From: Marivivens geojensis
GTDB lineage: Bacteria > Pseudomonadota > Alphaproteobacteria > Rhodobacterales > Rhodobacteraceae
NCBI RefSeq assembly: GCF_023540835.1
Contig: NZ_JALKCU010000006.1
Location: forward strand, 60,379-124,378
DNA length: 64,000 nucleotides
Reading direction: 5' to 3'
This document shows, one piece after another, positions 44,146 to 53,211 of the stretch. The position numbers and the translations under genes were made by a program. Positions within the stretch are counted from its first letter, which is position 1, and the number at the start of each line of letters is the position of its first letter. The notes below the pieces were generated by a model that saw only the letters and a program-made list of their open reading frames with translations, searched no databases and had not been told where the DNA came from.

Positions 44146-45291
44146 ATGGTCAAAGAGACTCCGGCAATGCGTCCGGCAAATGCGCGTTTTTCTTCCGGCC
44201 CCTGCGCCAAGATTCCAGCCTTCGAACTCAAAATGCTCGCCGACGCCCCAATGGGTCGCTCGCACCGCGCTGCTGTTGGCAAAGCGAAGCTGAAAGAGGC
44301 AATCGACCTCACCCGTGAAATTCTCGGCGTTCCCGCCGACTACCGCATCGGCATTGTTCCAGCGTCCGACACTGGCGCTGTTGAGATGGCCATGTGGTCG
44401 ATGCTCGGCGCTCGTGGCGTCGACATGGTCGCTTGGGAATCCTTCGGCGAAGGCTGGGTCACCGACGTTGTGAAGCAGCTGAAGCTCGACGCAAACATTC
44501 ATAAAGCTGCTTATGGCGAGATCGTCGATTTCTCCAAAGTGAACTTTGACAATGACGTTGTCTTTACTTGGAACGGCACCACTTCGGGCGTTCGTCTGCC
44601 GTCTGGCGACGCGATTCCTGCGGACCGCGCTGGCCTGACCATTTGCGACGCGACCTCCGCCGCTTTCGCGATGGACCTCGCTTGGGACAAACTCGACGTT
44701 GTGACCTTCTCTTGGCAGAAGGTTATGGGTGGCGAAGGTGCGCACGGTATTCTGATCCTCAACCCCCGCGCTGTTGAACGCCTCGAAACTTATGTTCCAG
44801 CATGGCCGCTGCCAAAGATCTTCCGCATGACCAAAGGCGGCAAGCTGATCGAAGGTATCTTTGTTGGTGAAACCATCAACACGCCGTCAATGCTGGCTGT
44901 CGAGGACTACCTTGTTGCTCTGAAATGGGCGCAAAACCTCGGCGGTCTGAATGCGTTGATCGCTCGTTCGACCGCAAACGCACAGGCTATCTGGGACTTC
45001 TGCGCAACCCGCGACTGGATCGCTAACCTTGCTGTTTCGGACGATATTCGCTCGAACACCTCGGTTTGCCTGAAGTTCACCGATAACCGTATCCGAGACG
45101 GAGCTGCATTTGCCAAGGCCGTTGCAAAACGCCTCGAAAAAGAAGGTGTTGCGCTGGACGTAGGTGCTTACCGTGACGCGCCTGCTGGTCTGCGTATCTG
45201 GTGTGGCGCGACTGTCGAAACCTCGGACATCGAAGCAATGCTTCCGTGGCTCGAGTGGGCATTCGAAGCAGAAATCGAAGCACAAGCGTGA
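44146..45291 (+). CDS. serC: phosphoserine aminotransferase
   Basis: A 381-aa PLP enzyme that transaminates 3-phosphohydroxypyruvate to phosphoserine. The PLP Lys is K192 in [15 protein letters not shown]; phosphate contacts fall in GRSHR and GTTSGV. The alphaproteobacterial type opens [23 protein letters not shown] 44146 is chosen because the domain begins there and a leader precedes it; the much longer open frame upstream is antisense to serB. serA follows after 75 bases, with an AAAGGAG-like site, and the two are likely one operon. Confidence 0.94.
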   Translation: MVKETPAMRPANARFSSGPCAKIPAFELKMLADAPMGRSHRAAVGKAKLKEAIDLTREILGVPADYRIGIVPASDTGAVEMAMWSMLGARGVDMVAWESFGEGWVTDVVKQLKLDANIHKAAYGEIVDFSKVNFDNDVVFTWNGTTSGVRLPSGDAIPADRAGLTICDATSAAFAMDLAWDKLDVVTFSWQKVMGGEGAHGILILNPRAVERLETYVPAWPLPKIFRMTKGGKLIEGIFVGETINTPSMLAVEDYLVALKWAQNLGGLNALIARSTANAQAIWDFCATRDWIANLAVSDDIRSNTSVCLKFTDNRIRDGAAFAKAVAKRLEKEGVALDVGAYRDAPAGLRIWCGATVETSDIEAMLPWLEWAFEAEIEAQA

Positions 45292-45366
45292 TCTTGCGGG
45301 GCGCGACCAACCGCGCCCTTACCCCCTCATTTTCGGGCAGATGCCCACAAATAAAGGAGCCCTACC

Positions 45367-46962
45367 ATGGCCCCCAAAGTCCTTATTTCCGACGAACTCT
45401 CCCCCGCAGCGGTCCAGATCTTCAAAGATCGTGGCCTTGACGTCGACTTCCAGCCTCAACTTGGTAAAGACAAAGAAGCGCTCGAAGCGATCATCGGCAA
45501 CTACGATGGTCTTGCGATCCGTTCTGCGACCAAAGTGACCGAGAAAATCATCGCCGCTGCGACCAACCTCAAAGTCGTCGCTCGCGCTGGTATCGGCGTC
45601 GACAACGTAGACATCCCGACTGCCTCGAAAAAAGGTATCATCGTGATGAACACGCCGTTCGGCAACATGATCACCACGGCTGAACACGCCATCGCGATGA
45701 TGTTTGCAGTAGCGCGTCAAATCCCCGAAGCGTCCGCATCTACTCATGCTGGCAAATGGGAAAAGTCGAAATTCATGGGTGTTGAGCTGACCGGCAAAAC
45801 ACTTGGCGTTATCGGCGCAGGTAACATTGGTTCGATCGTGATCGATCGCGCTCAGGGCCTGAAAATGAAGGTCGTCGCATACGATCCGTTCCTATCCGAA
45901 GAACGCGCTGCAAAAATCGGCGTTGAGAAGCTGGAGCTAGACGAACTGCTCGCACGTGCTGACTTCATCACCCTGCACGTTCCGCTGACCGACTCGACCC
46001 GCAACATCCTGTCGCGCGAAAATCTCGCGAAAACCAAACCAGGCGTCCGCATTGTGAACTGTGCTCGCGGTGGTCTGGTTGACGAAGAAGCTCTCGCTGA
46101 CATGCTGAAATCGGGCCACGTTGCTGGTGCTGCATTCGACGTGTTCTCGGTCGAGCCTGCGAAAGAAAACCCGCTCTTCAACCTGCCGAACGTCGTCTGC
46201 ACCCCGCACTTGGGCGCGGCCACTTCGGAAGCTCAGGAAAACGTGGCGCTTCAGGTTGCGGAACAGATCTCTGACTACCTGCTCACCGGCGCTGTTACCA
46301 ACGCGCTCAACATGCCGTCCGTGACCGCCGAAGAAGCAAAAGTCATGGGCCCGTGGATCAAGCTGGCTGGTCACCTCGGTAACTTCATCGGTCAGATGAC
46401 CGACGAGCCGATCAAAGCAATCAACGTGATGTATGACGGTGTCGTTTCCGACATGAACCTCAAAGCACTGGATTGCGGTGTGATCGCAGGCATCATGAAA
46501 AAAGCGAACCCTGACGTGAACATGGTGTCCGCACCTGTGATCGCCAAAGAACGCGGCATCAAACTCTCGACCACCACTCAGGATCAGTCGGGCGCGTTCG
46601 AAGGCTACATCAAAGTGACCGTTGTCACCGATGGCTACGAGCGTTCGGTTGCTGGCACGGTGTTCTCTGATGGTAAGCCACGTTTTATCCAGATCAAAGG
46701 CATCAACGTGGACGCTGAAGTTGGTCAGCACATGCTCTACACCACCAACGAAGACGTGCCAGGCATCATCGGTACACTTGGTTCGACCCTTGGCAACAAT
46801 GGCGTCAACATCGCGAACTTTACCCTTGGTCGCGCCGGCGCAGGTGGCGAAGCAATCGCGCTTCTCTATGTGGACGATGCTCTCAATGCTGAGACACTGA
46901 AGGCCCTGTCTGACACAGGTAAATTCAAGCAAGTCAAACCGCTGGTCTTTGACGTCGCCTGA
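45367..46962 (+). CDS. serA: D-3-phosphoglycerate dehydrogenase
   Basis: A 531-aa enzyme that oxidises 3-phosphoglycerate to 3-phosphohydroxypyruvate, the committed step of serine synthesis. The NAD-binding GAGNIGSIV lies near 144, the catalytic Arg/Glu/His pattern in NCARGGLVDEE and TPHLGAATSE, then an intervening ASB domain (about 320-455) and a C-terminal ACT regulatory domain (about 455-531, TNEDVPGIIG...). This long type usually is feedback-regulated by serine. Length is normal. Confidence 0.95.
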   Translation: MAPKVLISDELSPAAVQIFKDRGLDVDFQPQLGKDKEALEAIIGNYDGLAIRSATKVTEKIIAAATNLKVVARAGIGVDNVDIPTASKKGIIVMNTPFGNMITTAEHAIAMMFAVARQIPEASASTHAGKWEKSKFMGVELTGKTLGVIGAGNIGSIVIDRAQGLKMKVVAYDPFLSEERAAKIGVEKLELDELLARADFITLHVPLTDSTRNILSRENLAKTKPGVRIVNCARGGLVDEEALADMLKSGHVAGAAFDVFSVEPAKENPLFNLPNVVCTPHLGAATSEAQENVALQVAEQISDYLLTGAVTNALNMPSVTAEEAKVMGPWIKLAGHLGNFIGQMTDEPIKAINVMYDGVVSDMNLKALDCGVIAGIMKKANPDVNMVSAPVIAKERGIKLSTTTQDQSGAFEGYIKVTVVTDGYERSVAGTVFSDGKPRFIQIKGINVDAEVGQHMLYTTNEDVPGIIGTLGSTLGNNGVNIANFTLGRAGAGGEAIALLYVDDALNAETLKALSDTGKFKQVKPLVFDVA

Positions 46963-46980
46963 TCCACGCTACATTCCTAA

Positions 46981-47012
46981 AAAGGGGCGGGTTTCCGCCC
47001 CTTTCTCCTTTT
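46981..47012 (+). terminator. terminator after serA
   Basis: AAAGGGGCGG (46981-46990) and CCGCCCCTTT (46995-47004) pair perfectly around GTTT, followed by CTCCTTTT. Confidence 0.85.
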
Positions 47013-47073
47013 GAAGCCCTGCCGTTACAAAGACTAACTATAACGGGGGCTTACCTTACGTTCGGAACACATC

Positions 47074-47787
47074 ATGATTTATGCAATTGGCGATATTCAC
47101 GGTCAAATCGACCAACTCGAAAACGCACTTCGCCTTATTGAAATCGATGGTGGTGCAGACGCTCATATCGTCTTTCTCGGGGATTATACTGACCGAGGTC
47201 CCGATAGCCGCGCCGTGGTCGAACGATTGATGAATGGTGTAGCGGAAGGTCGGAACTGGACTGTTCTGCGCGGCAATCACGACCGGATGTTCTGTCGCTA
47301 TCTGGCGGATGGCACCGAACATGACGCCCAGATTAAGTCTGGCAAAGGTTGGTTCGATCCTGCCCTCGGCGGGGCAGAAACGCTTCGGTCTTATGGTGTC
47401 GAGGTTGCTGGCACTGACACACTTTCCCGCGCCCAAGCCGCCGTTCCCCCCGAACACCTCGCATTCTTGGAAAGTCGCCCGCTCTGGTTTGAAACAGACG
47501 ATTTGATCTTCGTTCACGCTGGCATTCGCCCCAACATTACGATGGAGGACCAGATCGAAGACGACCTGATCTGGATCCGTGTTGGTTTCTTGGATCACGA
47601 AGGTCCCTTTGAGAAACTGATCGTTCACGGGCACACGGCTCTGGATACGCCAACTCATCTTGGCAATCGGGTCGACCTCGATGGCGGTGCCGGCTATGGT
47701 CGTCCGCTCGTTCCTGCGGTATTTGATGGGACCATTTGTTTTACTTTGACCGATCAAGGGCGCGTTCCGCTACTACCGTCGGCCTGA
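47074..47787 (+). CDS. PPP-family serine/threonine metallophosphoesterase
   Basis: A 237-aa calcineurin-like phosphatase. Metal ligands are in GDIHGQ (6-11), GDYTDRG (about 36-42), GNHD and HGH motifs, all complete. It resembles bacterial PrpA/B-type phosphatases, which act on phosphoproteins or on diadenosine polyphosphates; which applies is not visible. It runs into mnmH after ten bases, so the two are probably co-transcribed. Confidence 0.88.
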   Translation: MIYAIGDIHGQIDQLENALRLIEIDGGADAHIVFLGDYTDRGPDSRAVVERLMNGVAEGRNWTVLRGNHDRMFCRYLADGTEHDAQIKSGKGWFDPALGGAETLRSYGVEVAGTDTLSRAQAAVPPEHLAFLESRPLWFETDDLIFVHAGIRPNITMEDQIEDDLIWIRVGFLDHEGPFEKLIVHGHTALDTPTHLGNRVDLDGGAGYGRPLVPAVFDGTICFTLTDQGRVPLLPSA

Positions 47788-47797
47788 AAGAGCTGAA

Positions 47798-48850
47798 ATG
47801 CCCGTTGAGTTTTCATCCCTGACCGACCTAATGGCACACGGTTTTGACACCGTGATCGACGTTCGTTCCCCTGCCGAATACGCCGAGGATCACATCGCGG
47901 GCGCGATCAGTCTGCCCGCAATGTCGAATGAAGAGCGAGCAATCGTCGGGACGATCTATAAACAGGAAAGCCCTTTCAAGGCCCGCAAAATCGGGGCGGC
48001 AATTGTTGCCCGCAATGTGGCGCACCACCTTGAAACCGCCCTCGCGGACAAGGATGGAGGATGGAAACCGTTGGTATATTGCTGGCGTGGCGGACAACGA
48101 TCAGGGTCCGTAGCCATCATCCTCAAACAGATCGGATGGCGGGCGGATACCATCGCGGGCGGGTATAAGGCCTATCGTCGTTTCGTTTACACCGACATGT
48201 ATGAGGCCCAAGTTCCACACCGCTTTGTGCTGTTGGATGGGAACACTGGAACCGCAAAGACTGATATTCTTAACCGTTTATCTGCGCACGGCATTCAGAC
48301 ACTCGATCTCGAGGGGATGGCACAGCATCGTGGCTCTATGTTGGGCGGTGTGGCAGGAGGTCAGCCTGATCAGAAAACCTTTGAGTCGCGATTGGCCTGC
48401 AAACTATCGACACTGGACCCACAACGACCAGTCGTCGTCGAAGCCGAAAGCAGCAAAATCGGTCGCTTGAATGTACCGCCGACGGTCTGGGCAGCGATGT
48501 GCGATGCGCCTCGTATTGATATTGAAGCCCCAGTTGAAGAGCGCGCGCGTTATTTACAGGGTGCATATGCCGATGTCATCGCAGACACCGACCGCCTGAC
48601 CAACCTTTTGCAGCCACTTCGACAGCATCGTAGCCATGCGACCGTCGATCACTGGGAAACCTTGCTTCGGGACAGTGACTTTACCGCTCTCGCAAAGGCT
48701 CTGATTGTCGATCACTACGATCCATCCTATGCAAAGTCTCGATCGGTTCATGCACCGACCGTTCTTGGCTCGCTTCACAGCGACACCCTTGACGACATCG
48801 GACAGGCAAACTTAGCCGAGCGGGTGGCCGATATCGTCAAATCACTTTGA
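47798..48850 (+). CDS. mnmH: tRNA 2-selenouridine synthase
   Basis: A 350-aa enzyme that replaces the 2-sulfur of tRNA wobble uridine with selenium, from selenophosphate. An N-terminal rhodanese domain carries the active Cys C95 in VYCWRGGQRS, followed by a P-loop domain with GNTGTAKT, a slightly altered Walker A (Ala in place of Gly before Lys), and EAESSKIG. The 3' end overlaps the end of the convergent selD fusion by 14 bases. SelD makes the donor used here, so the pair is functionally linked. Confidence 0.93.
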   Translation: MPVEFSSLTDLMAHGFDTVIDVRSPAEYAEDHIAGAISLPAMSNEERAIVGTIYKQESPFKARKIGAAIVARNVAHHLETALADKDGGWKPLVYCWRGGQRSGSVAIILKQIGWRADTIAGGYKAYRRFVYTDMYEAQVPHRFVLLDGNTGTAKTDILNRLSAHGIQTLDLEGMAQHRGSMLGGVAGGQPDQKTFESRLACKLSTLDPQRPVVVEAESSKIGRLNVPPTVWAAMCDAPRIDIEAPVEERARYLQGAYADVIADTDRLTNLLQPLRQHRSHATVDHWETLLRDSDFTALAKALIVDHYDPSYAKSRSVHAPTVLGSLHSDTLDDIGQANLAERVADIVKSL

Positions 48851-50993
48851 TTGCTGGCGTGTCGGTGATCCGTCCAATAGCCGCAGCGCCATAACCACAA
48901 AGCCGCAATTTCCGCACCATTTCATCCGCAAGATCGGCGCGTACTGCAGCTAGCAAACCGCCCGATGTTTGCGGATCGAACAGCAGATCGAAACGCGGCC
49001 CTTGCGCCCCAAAGACGCCCCCGGCCCCCTCGCGATTTTCGTCCCAGAGTGTGGATTTCACGCCCGCGGCGATCAGCTCTTCGGCGCCGCGCAGCACGGG
49101 CAGGTTCGCCAAGGTGATTTCGGCACCAACGCCAGAGGCTTCGCAAATACCCGACAAATGACCTGCCAACCCAAAACCTGTAACGTCCGTCATCGCTCGC
49201 GCTTCCGACGCTAAAATACGGCTCGCGACGGCTTGGGGTTCAGCCATACGCTGATAGGCCGCCAACACATCACGTCCTTTTGCGAGCCCGCGCATTTCAG
49301 CGGCCAAGAGAACCCCCGTTCCCAATGGCTTTGTTAGGATCAGAACGTCGCCCTCTTTTGCGCCCTCAATCGTGCGGACCTCTCCCGCAGTGCGGCCCGT
49401 GATGGTAAAGCCAATGGTGAATTCTGACCCAACCGAGGTATGGCCACCCGCGACGACCGCGCCCACCCGCCCCATAACATCCGCCGCAGCCGAGGTAATC
49501 TCTGCCATTGTGCGTTGCTGAAGCTCTGACGACATGCGCGGCAAGATCACAGACATCGTTGCCGCCTGAGGTTCCGCTCCCATCGCCCAAATGTCGCCCA
49601 GCGCATGGGTCGCGGTGATGCGTGTCATGAGATCGGGATCATTGGTGAACGCTCGCAAATGATCGGTGGTCATTACGAGGGTCTCGCCACCAACCTTGAT
49701 CACTGCTGCATCGTCACCTTTCACATAGCGAACGTCATCGCGGTCACTGCTGGGCAAATCGGCAAGGGCTGCACGCAACGCGCTGCGTCCCACCTTCGAC
49801 CCGCATCCTGCACACATCGGGACATCGCCCATGGCCGCTCGAACACCGTCCGCGACCAATGCGGGTAACTTTGGCTGCGCCATCGCGGGCAAGTTATGGA
49901 ACTTCTCCATGAACGTCGTATCGATGCGATTTTTCCATGACCACAACAGCGGCCCCCGAACAGCCGTTCCAAGCTTTTCTGCCAAAGCGGATTTCTGACC
50001 GAGAGAAATGAGCTTCAGGTAATCTTTCTGCGGCTGGTAGCCTTTGAACGTTCCGCCCGACAAGGCGGCCCGAAGGTTATGGAACAACACTGGTGCTTCG
50101 CGAACGGCAAAAACACCCGCTTTCGGGCGTGGCGCATGGGTGAGATAGGCACAATCACCCACTGCGAAAACGTGACTATCGCTCGACTGCAAGGTTGGTC
50201 CGACGCTTATGAAACCTTGGTAAAGGTTCAATCCCGTCTCAGTGATCCAACCATGCGGGCGTGCGCCCGTCGCACCGTTGGTAAAAGTAGACGGCACACG
50301 CGTGCCATCCTTGAGGACTACAGCATCCGCCGTCACCTCAACCACATCCGCGTTTTCGATCACTTCGACACGCGCCTCTTTCAACGATTTCAACAACTGA
50401 GACCGAGCCGTCTCGCTAAACTCGGAAAGCGCTGTGCCGCGATCAATCAAACGAACTTCAGCCGATTTGCCTCGCAGCGCATGCGCCATAGCCATAGACA
50501 GCTCTGCGCCTGCGACGCCGCCACCCAAAACCGCCACACGAGGCTTCTTGGCCTCTTTACGATAAGTATCCCAACGCGCCGCAAATGTATCGAGAGGTTT
50601 TGCAGGAATACCATGTTCGGCAAATCCTTTTAGATCAGGCATCTCGGATGTGATCCCGATATCGATAGACGCGATGTCGTAAGGTATCGCTCCACGCCCC
50701 TTGAGGCTAATGGTCCGTGCTCGTAAATCAATCCCGATGGCTTTGTCCACGATGACCCGAGCACCCGCAAACCGCGCCAGTTTAATCAAATCAATATCGA
50801 GTTCGTCTTTGGAGTAGTGACCAGCGACAAACCCCGGTAGCATTCCGGAATATGGAGCCGTAGGCGCAGGGTTAATCACCGTCACACGAACGCCGGGCAA
50901 TGGGTTCATGCCCCACATTCGCAGAACGAGAGCGTGCGTATGCCCACCGCCGATCAAGACGAGGTCGCGGGTCAGAGGGATTTGATCGTGCAT
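48837..50993 (-). CDS. selD: NADH-dehydrogenase-like/selenide, water dikinase (SelD) fusion
   Basis: A 718-aa two-domain protein. Residues 1 to about 370 form an NDH-2-like FAD/NAD(P) oxidoreductase (VLIGGGHTHALVLRM at 12, AVLGGGVAGAELSMAM at 154, HVFAVGDCA near 274). From about 390 SelD follows: C397 and K400 in CAGCGSK match the catalytic Cys and Lys, and GDDAAVI, DIWAMGAEPQA and GGHTSVGSEF complete the core. It makes selenophosphate; the oxidoreductase part may reduce a selenium precursor, which is inference. Such fusions are known in several bacteria and algae. No selA or selB occurs in this window. Confidence 0.92.
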   Translation of the reverse strand: MHDQIPLTRDLVLIGGGHTHALVLRMWGMNPLPGVRVTVINPAPTAPYSGMLPGFVAGHYSKDELDIDLIKLARFAGARVIVDKAIGIDLRARTISLKGRGAIPYDIASIDIGITSEMPDLKGFAEHGIPAKPLDTFAARWDTYRKEAKKPRVAVLGGGVAGAELSMAMAHALRGKSAEVRLIDRGTALSEFSETARSQLLKSLKEARVEVIENADVVEVTADAVVLKDGTRVPSTFTNGATGARPHGWITETGLNLYQGFISVGPTLQSSDSHVFAVGDCAYLTHAPRPKAGVFAVREAPVLFHNLRAALSGGTFKGYQPQKDYLKLISLGQKSALAEKLGTAVRGPLLWSWKNRIDTTFMEKFHNLPAMAQPKLPALVADGVRAAMGDVPMCAGCGSKVGRSALRAALADLPSSDRDDVRYVKGDDAAVIKVGGETLVMTTDHLRAFTNDPDLMTRITATHALGDIWAMGAEPQAATMSVILPRMSSELQQRTMAEITSAAADVMGRVGAVVAGGHTSVGSEFTIGFTITGRTAGEVRTIEGAKEGDVLILTKPLGTGVLLAAEMRGLAKGRDVLAAYQRMAEPQAVASRILASEARAMTDVTGFGLAGHLSGICEASGVGAEITLANLPVLRGAEELIAAGVKSTLWDENREGAGGVFGAQGPRFDLLFDPQTSGGLLAAVRADLADEMVRKLRLCGYGAAAIGRITDTPAIKVI

Positions 50994-51166
50994 GATGGGT
51001 GACTCGTTCGCAGTTCGATTGACGTTCCAGCGAGACTGACATTTGGCCTCTCAACTGGCAACCGGACATCCCACCGCACCGTGTTCTTTGATTTCCCAAA
51101 GTGACGGAACGTTTCACTGTTTTCCCACGTTACCATGAGTAACCTTCGCTCAACGGGAGGACTACT

Positions 51167-52342
51167 ATGACTGACATCGTAATTTTGGGCGGCGCACGGA
51201 CCGCAATTGGCACATTCGGCGGTAGCCTTGCAGGCACGGCTCCTATCGACCTTGGCGCAATCGCAGCTAAGGCAGCCTTGGAACGTTCGGGCGTCACCGG
51301 CGATAAGATCGGTACAACGGTCTTTGGCCACATCATCAACACCGAACCACGTGATATGTATCTGTCACGGGTTGCCGCTATGCAGGCAGGAGTTCCTGAA
51401 ACAACTCCCGCCATGAACGTGAACCGCCTTTGCGGCTCGGGCGTTCAGGCGATTGTATCGGCAACGCAGTCATTGATGCTTGGCGATGCTGACTTTGCAT
51501 TGGCTGGTGGCGCGGATTGCATGAGCCGCTCGCCCTACATCCTCCCCGATGCCCGCTGGGGCGCGAAAATGGGCGATGTGCGCGGGCTCGACATGATGGT
51601 CGGCGCGCTTACTTGCCCGTTCGGCACAGGTCACATGGGCGTCACCGCAGAGAACGTGGCTCGGGATTACAACATCAGCCGCGAGGACCAAGACGCCTTT
51701 GCGGCAGAAAGCCAGCGCCGTGCATTGGCTGCAATGGAGGCAGGGTATTTCGACAGTCAGATCGTGCCGGTCGACGTCAAAGTGAAACGCGAGATGGTCG
51801 CCTTCACCCGCGATGAACACGCCAAGCCAACCACTGTCGAAGCCCTCTCCGGCCTACGTCCTGTGTTCCAGAAAGATGGCTCTGTCACTGCCGGCAACGC
51901 GAGCGGCATCAACGATGGCGCTGCGGCAGTCATCCTTGCGCGTGCAGATGCGGCAGAAAAAGCAGGCCTCACACCGAAATTCCGCATTGCGGGCTACGCG
52001 CATTCTGGTGTCGCACCAGAGGTGATGGGTATTGGCCCGATCCCAGCCGTTCGGTCCCTGTGTGAACGCACTGGCCTTTCAATCGGCGACTTCGACGTCA
52101 TTGAATCGAACGAAGCCTTCGCGGCTCAGGCCATCGCGGTCTCTCGTGAGCTTGGGTTCGATGCGGCCAAGGTGAACCCGAATGGCGGCGCAATCGCGCT
52201 TGGCCACCCTGTCGGCGCGACGGGTGCCATTCTGACCGTCAAGACCATGTATGAACTCGACCGCATCAGCGGCCGCTATGGCCTCATCACCATGTGTATC
52301 GGTGGAGGCCAAGGTATCGCATTAGCGATTGAGCGCCTCTGA
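51167..52342 (+). CDS. acetyl-CoA C-acetyltransferase (thiolase)
   Basis: A 391-aa cytosolic thiolase of the biosynthetic/beta-ketothiolase group. The acyl-carrying C89 is in NRLCGSG, the His is in GGAIALGHPVGATGA, and the second Cys is in CIGGGQG; NEAFAAQA is also intact. Its likely use is acetoacetyl-CoA formation for polyhydroxybutyrate or the reverse step in ketone use. Which one is not shown. It ends exactly where the converging yaaA gene ends, with no gap. ATG 51167 follows GGGAGGA. Confidence 0.92.
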   Translation: MTDIVILGGARTAIGTFGGSLAGTAPIDLGAIAAKAALERSGVTGDKIGTTVFGHIINTEPRDMYLSRVAAMQAGVPETTPAMNVNRLCGSGVQAIVSATQSLMLGDADFALAGGADCMSRSPYILPDARWGAKMGDVRGLDMMVGALTCPFGTGHMGVTAENVARDYNISREDQDAFAAESQRRALAAMEAGYFDSQIVPVDVKVKREMVAFTRDEHAKPTTVEALSGLRPVFQKDGSVTAGNASGINDGAAAVILARADAAEKAGLTPKFRIAGYAHSGVAPEVMGIGPIPAVRSLCERTGLSIGDFDVIESNEAFAAQAIAVSRELGFDAAKVNPNGGAIALGHPVGATGAILTVKTMYELDRISGRYGLITMCIGGGQGIALAIERL

Positions 52343-53116
52343 TCAATCCTCAGGATAGTCGCGGGAAAACACCAAGGTGTTGTCCTGCGACATCTCTGGA
52401 TCAAAGGCATATCCACCCGTGTGGAACCCCTTGAGATCCTCCACCTCTGTGATGCGGTTTTCGATGATATACCGCGCCATCGCACCCCGCGCCCGTTTGG
52501 CGAAAAAGCTCACAATCTTTGGCTTGCCGCCTTTGACCTCATAAAATTGAGGCGTCACCACGCGCAGCTTCAGGGCCTTAGTATCTGCCGCATGGAAATA
52601 TTCCTGCGAGGCGCAATTGACCAAAACATTGGTCCCAATGGCCTCGGCCTCTGCGTTTAGGCGCTTGGAAATCTGTGTGCCCCAATAATCATACAGATCT
52701 TTACCGCGACGGGTCTTGAGCTTGCTCCCCATCTCTAACCGATAGGGCTGCATGCCATCCAAGGGACGCAGGAGCCCATACATCCCTGAAAGTATCCGCA
52801 AGTGATCCTGCGCCCAACGCAATGCGTCAGGATCAAGGGTCTTTGCTTCCAACCCCTTGTAGGTATCACCATCGAAAGCAAACACCGCTGGCTTTACATT
52901 CTGCGGCTCAGGATCAGCGCTATAAGCCTTGAACCGATCGCGGTTCAATTTCGCTAAATTGTCTGAAATCGACATCAAGCTTTTTAGGTCTGATAGGGTC
53001 AGGTTCCGCGCAGCCTTTGCCAATCGCATCGCATCATCAGGGAACATCAAGTCAGTCGGCTCGACAGATACAGGTGACATGTCCAATGATTTTGCGGGGG
53101 AAACGACGATCAGCAT
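52343..53116 (-). CDS. yaaA: peroxide stress protein YaaA
   Basis: A 257-aa DNA-binding protein that limits iron-driven oxidative damage after peroxide stress. The family signatures are all present: MLIVVSPAKSLDMSP at the start, SDNLAKLNRDRF, LSGMYGLLRPLDGMQPYRLE and VNCASQEYFHA. Its length is typical (E. coli YaaA is 258). It lies 95 bases downstream of recQ on the same strand and may be co-transcribed. Confidence 0.93.
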   Translation of the reverse strand: MLIVVSPAKSLDMSPVSVEPTDLMFPDDAMRLAKAARNLTLSDLKSLMSISDNLAKLNRDRFKAYSADPEPQNVKPAVFAFDGDTYKGLEAKTLDPDALRWAQDHLRILSGMYGLLRPLDGMQPYRLEMGSKLKTRRGKDLYDYWGTQISKRLNAEAEAIGTNVLVNCASQEYFHAADTKALKLRVVTPQFYEVKGGKPKIVSFFAKRARGAMARYIIENRITEVEDLKGFHTGGYAFDPEMSQDNTLVFSRDYPED

Positions 53117-53211
53117 TTATGGCTCCTTCTTGCAAAGCGGAACCTAGCACTCACCTCTCAAAACTAAAGGGGCCAAACGCAGTTAATCGTCTGCTCAAAT
53201 GCACACGATTG

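Noticed and set aside
45937..46932. 331-aa open frame opposite serA
   Set aside because: It is antisense to a complete serA, and His- and Cys-rich composition is the usual result of reading the complement of G+C-rich codons.
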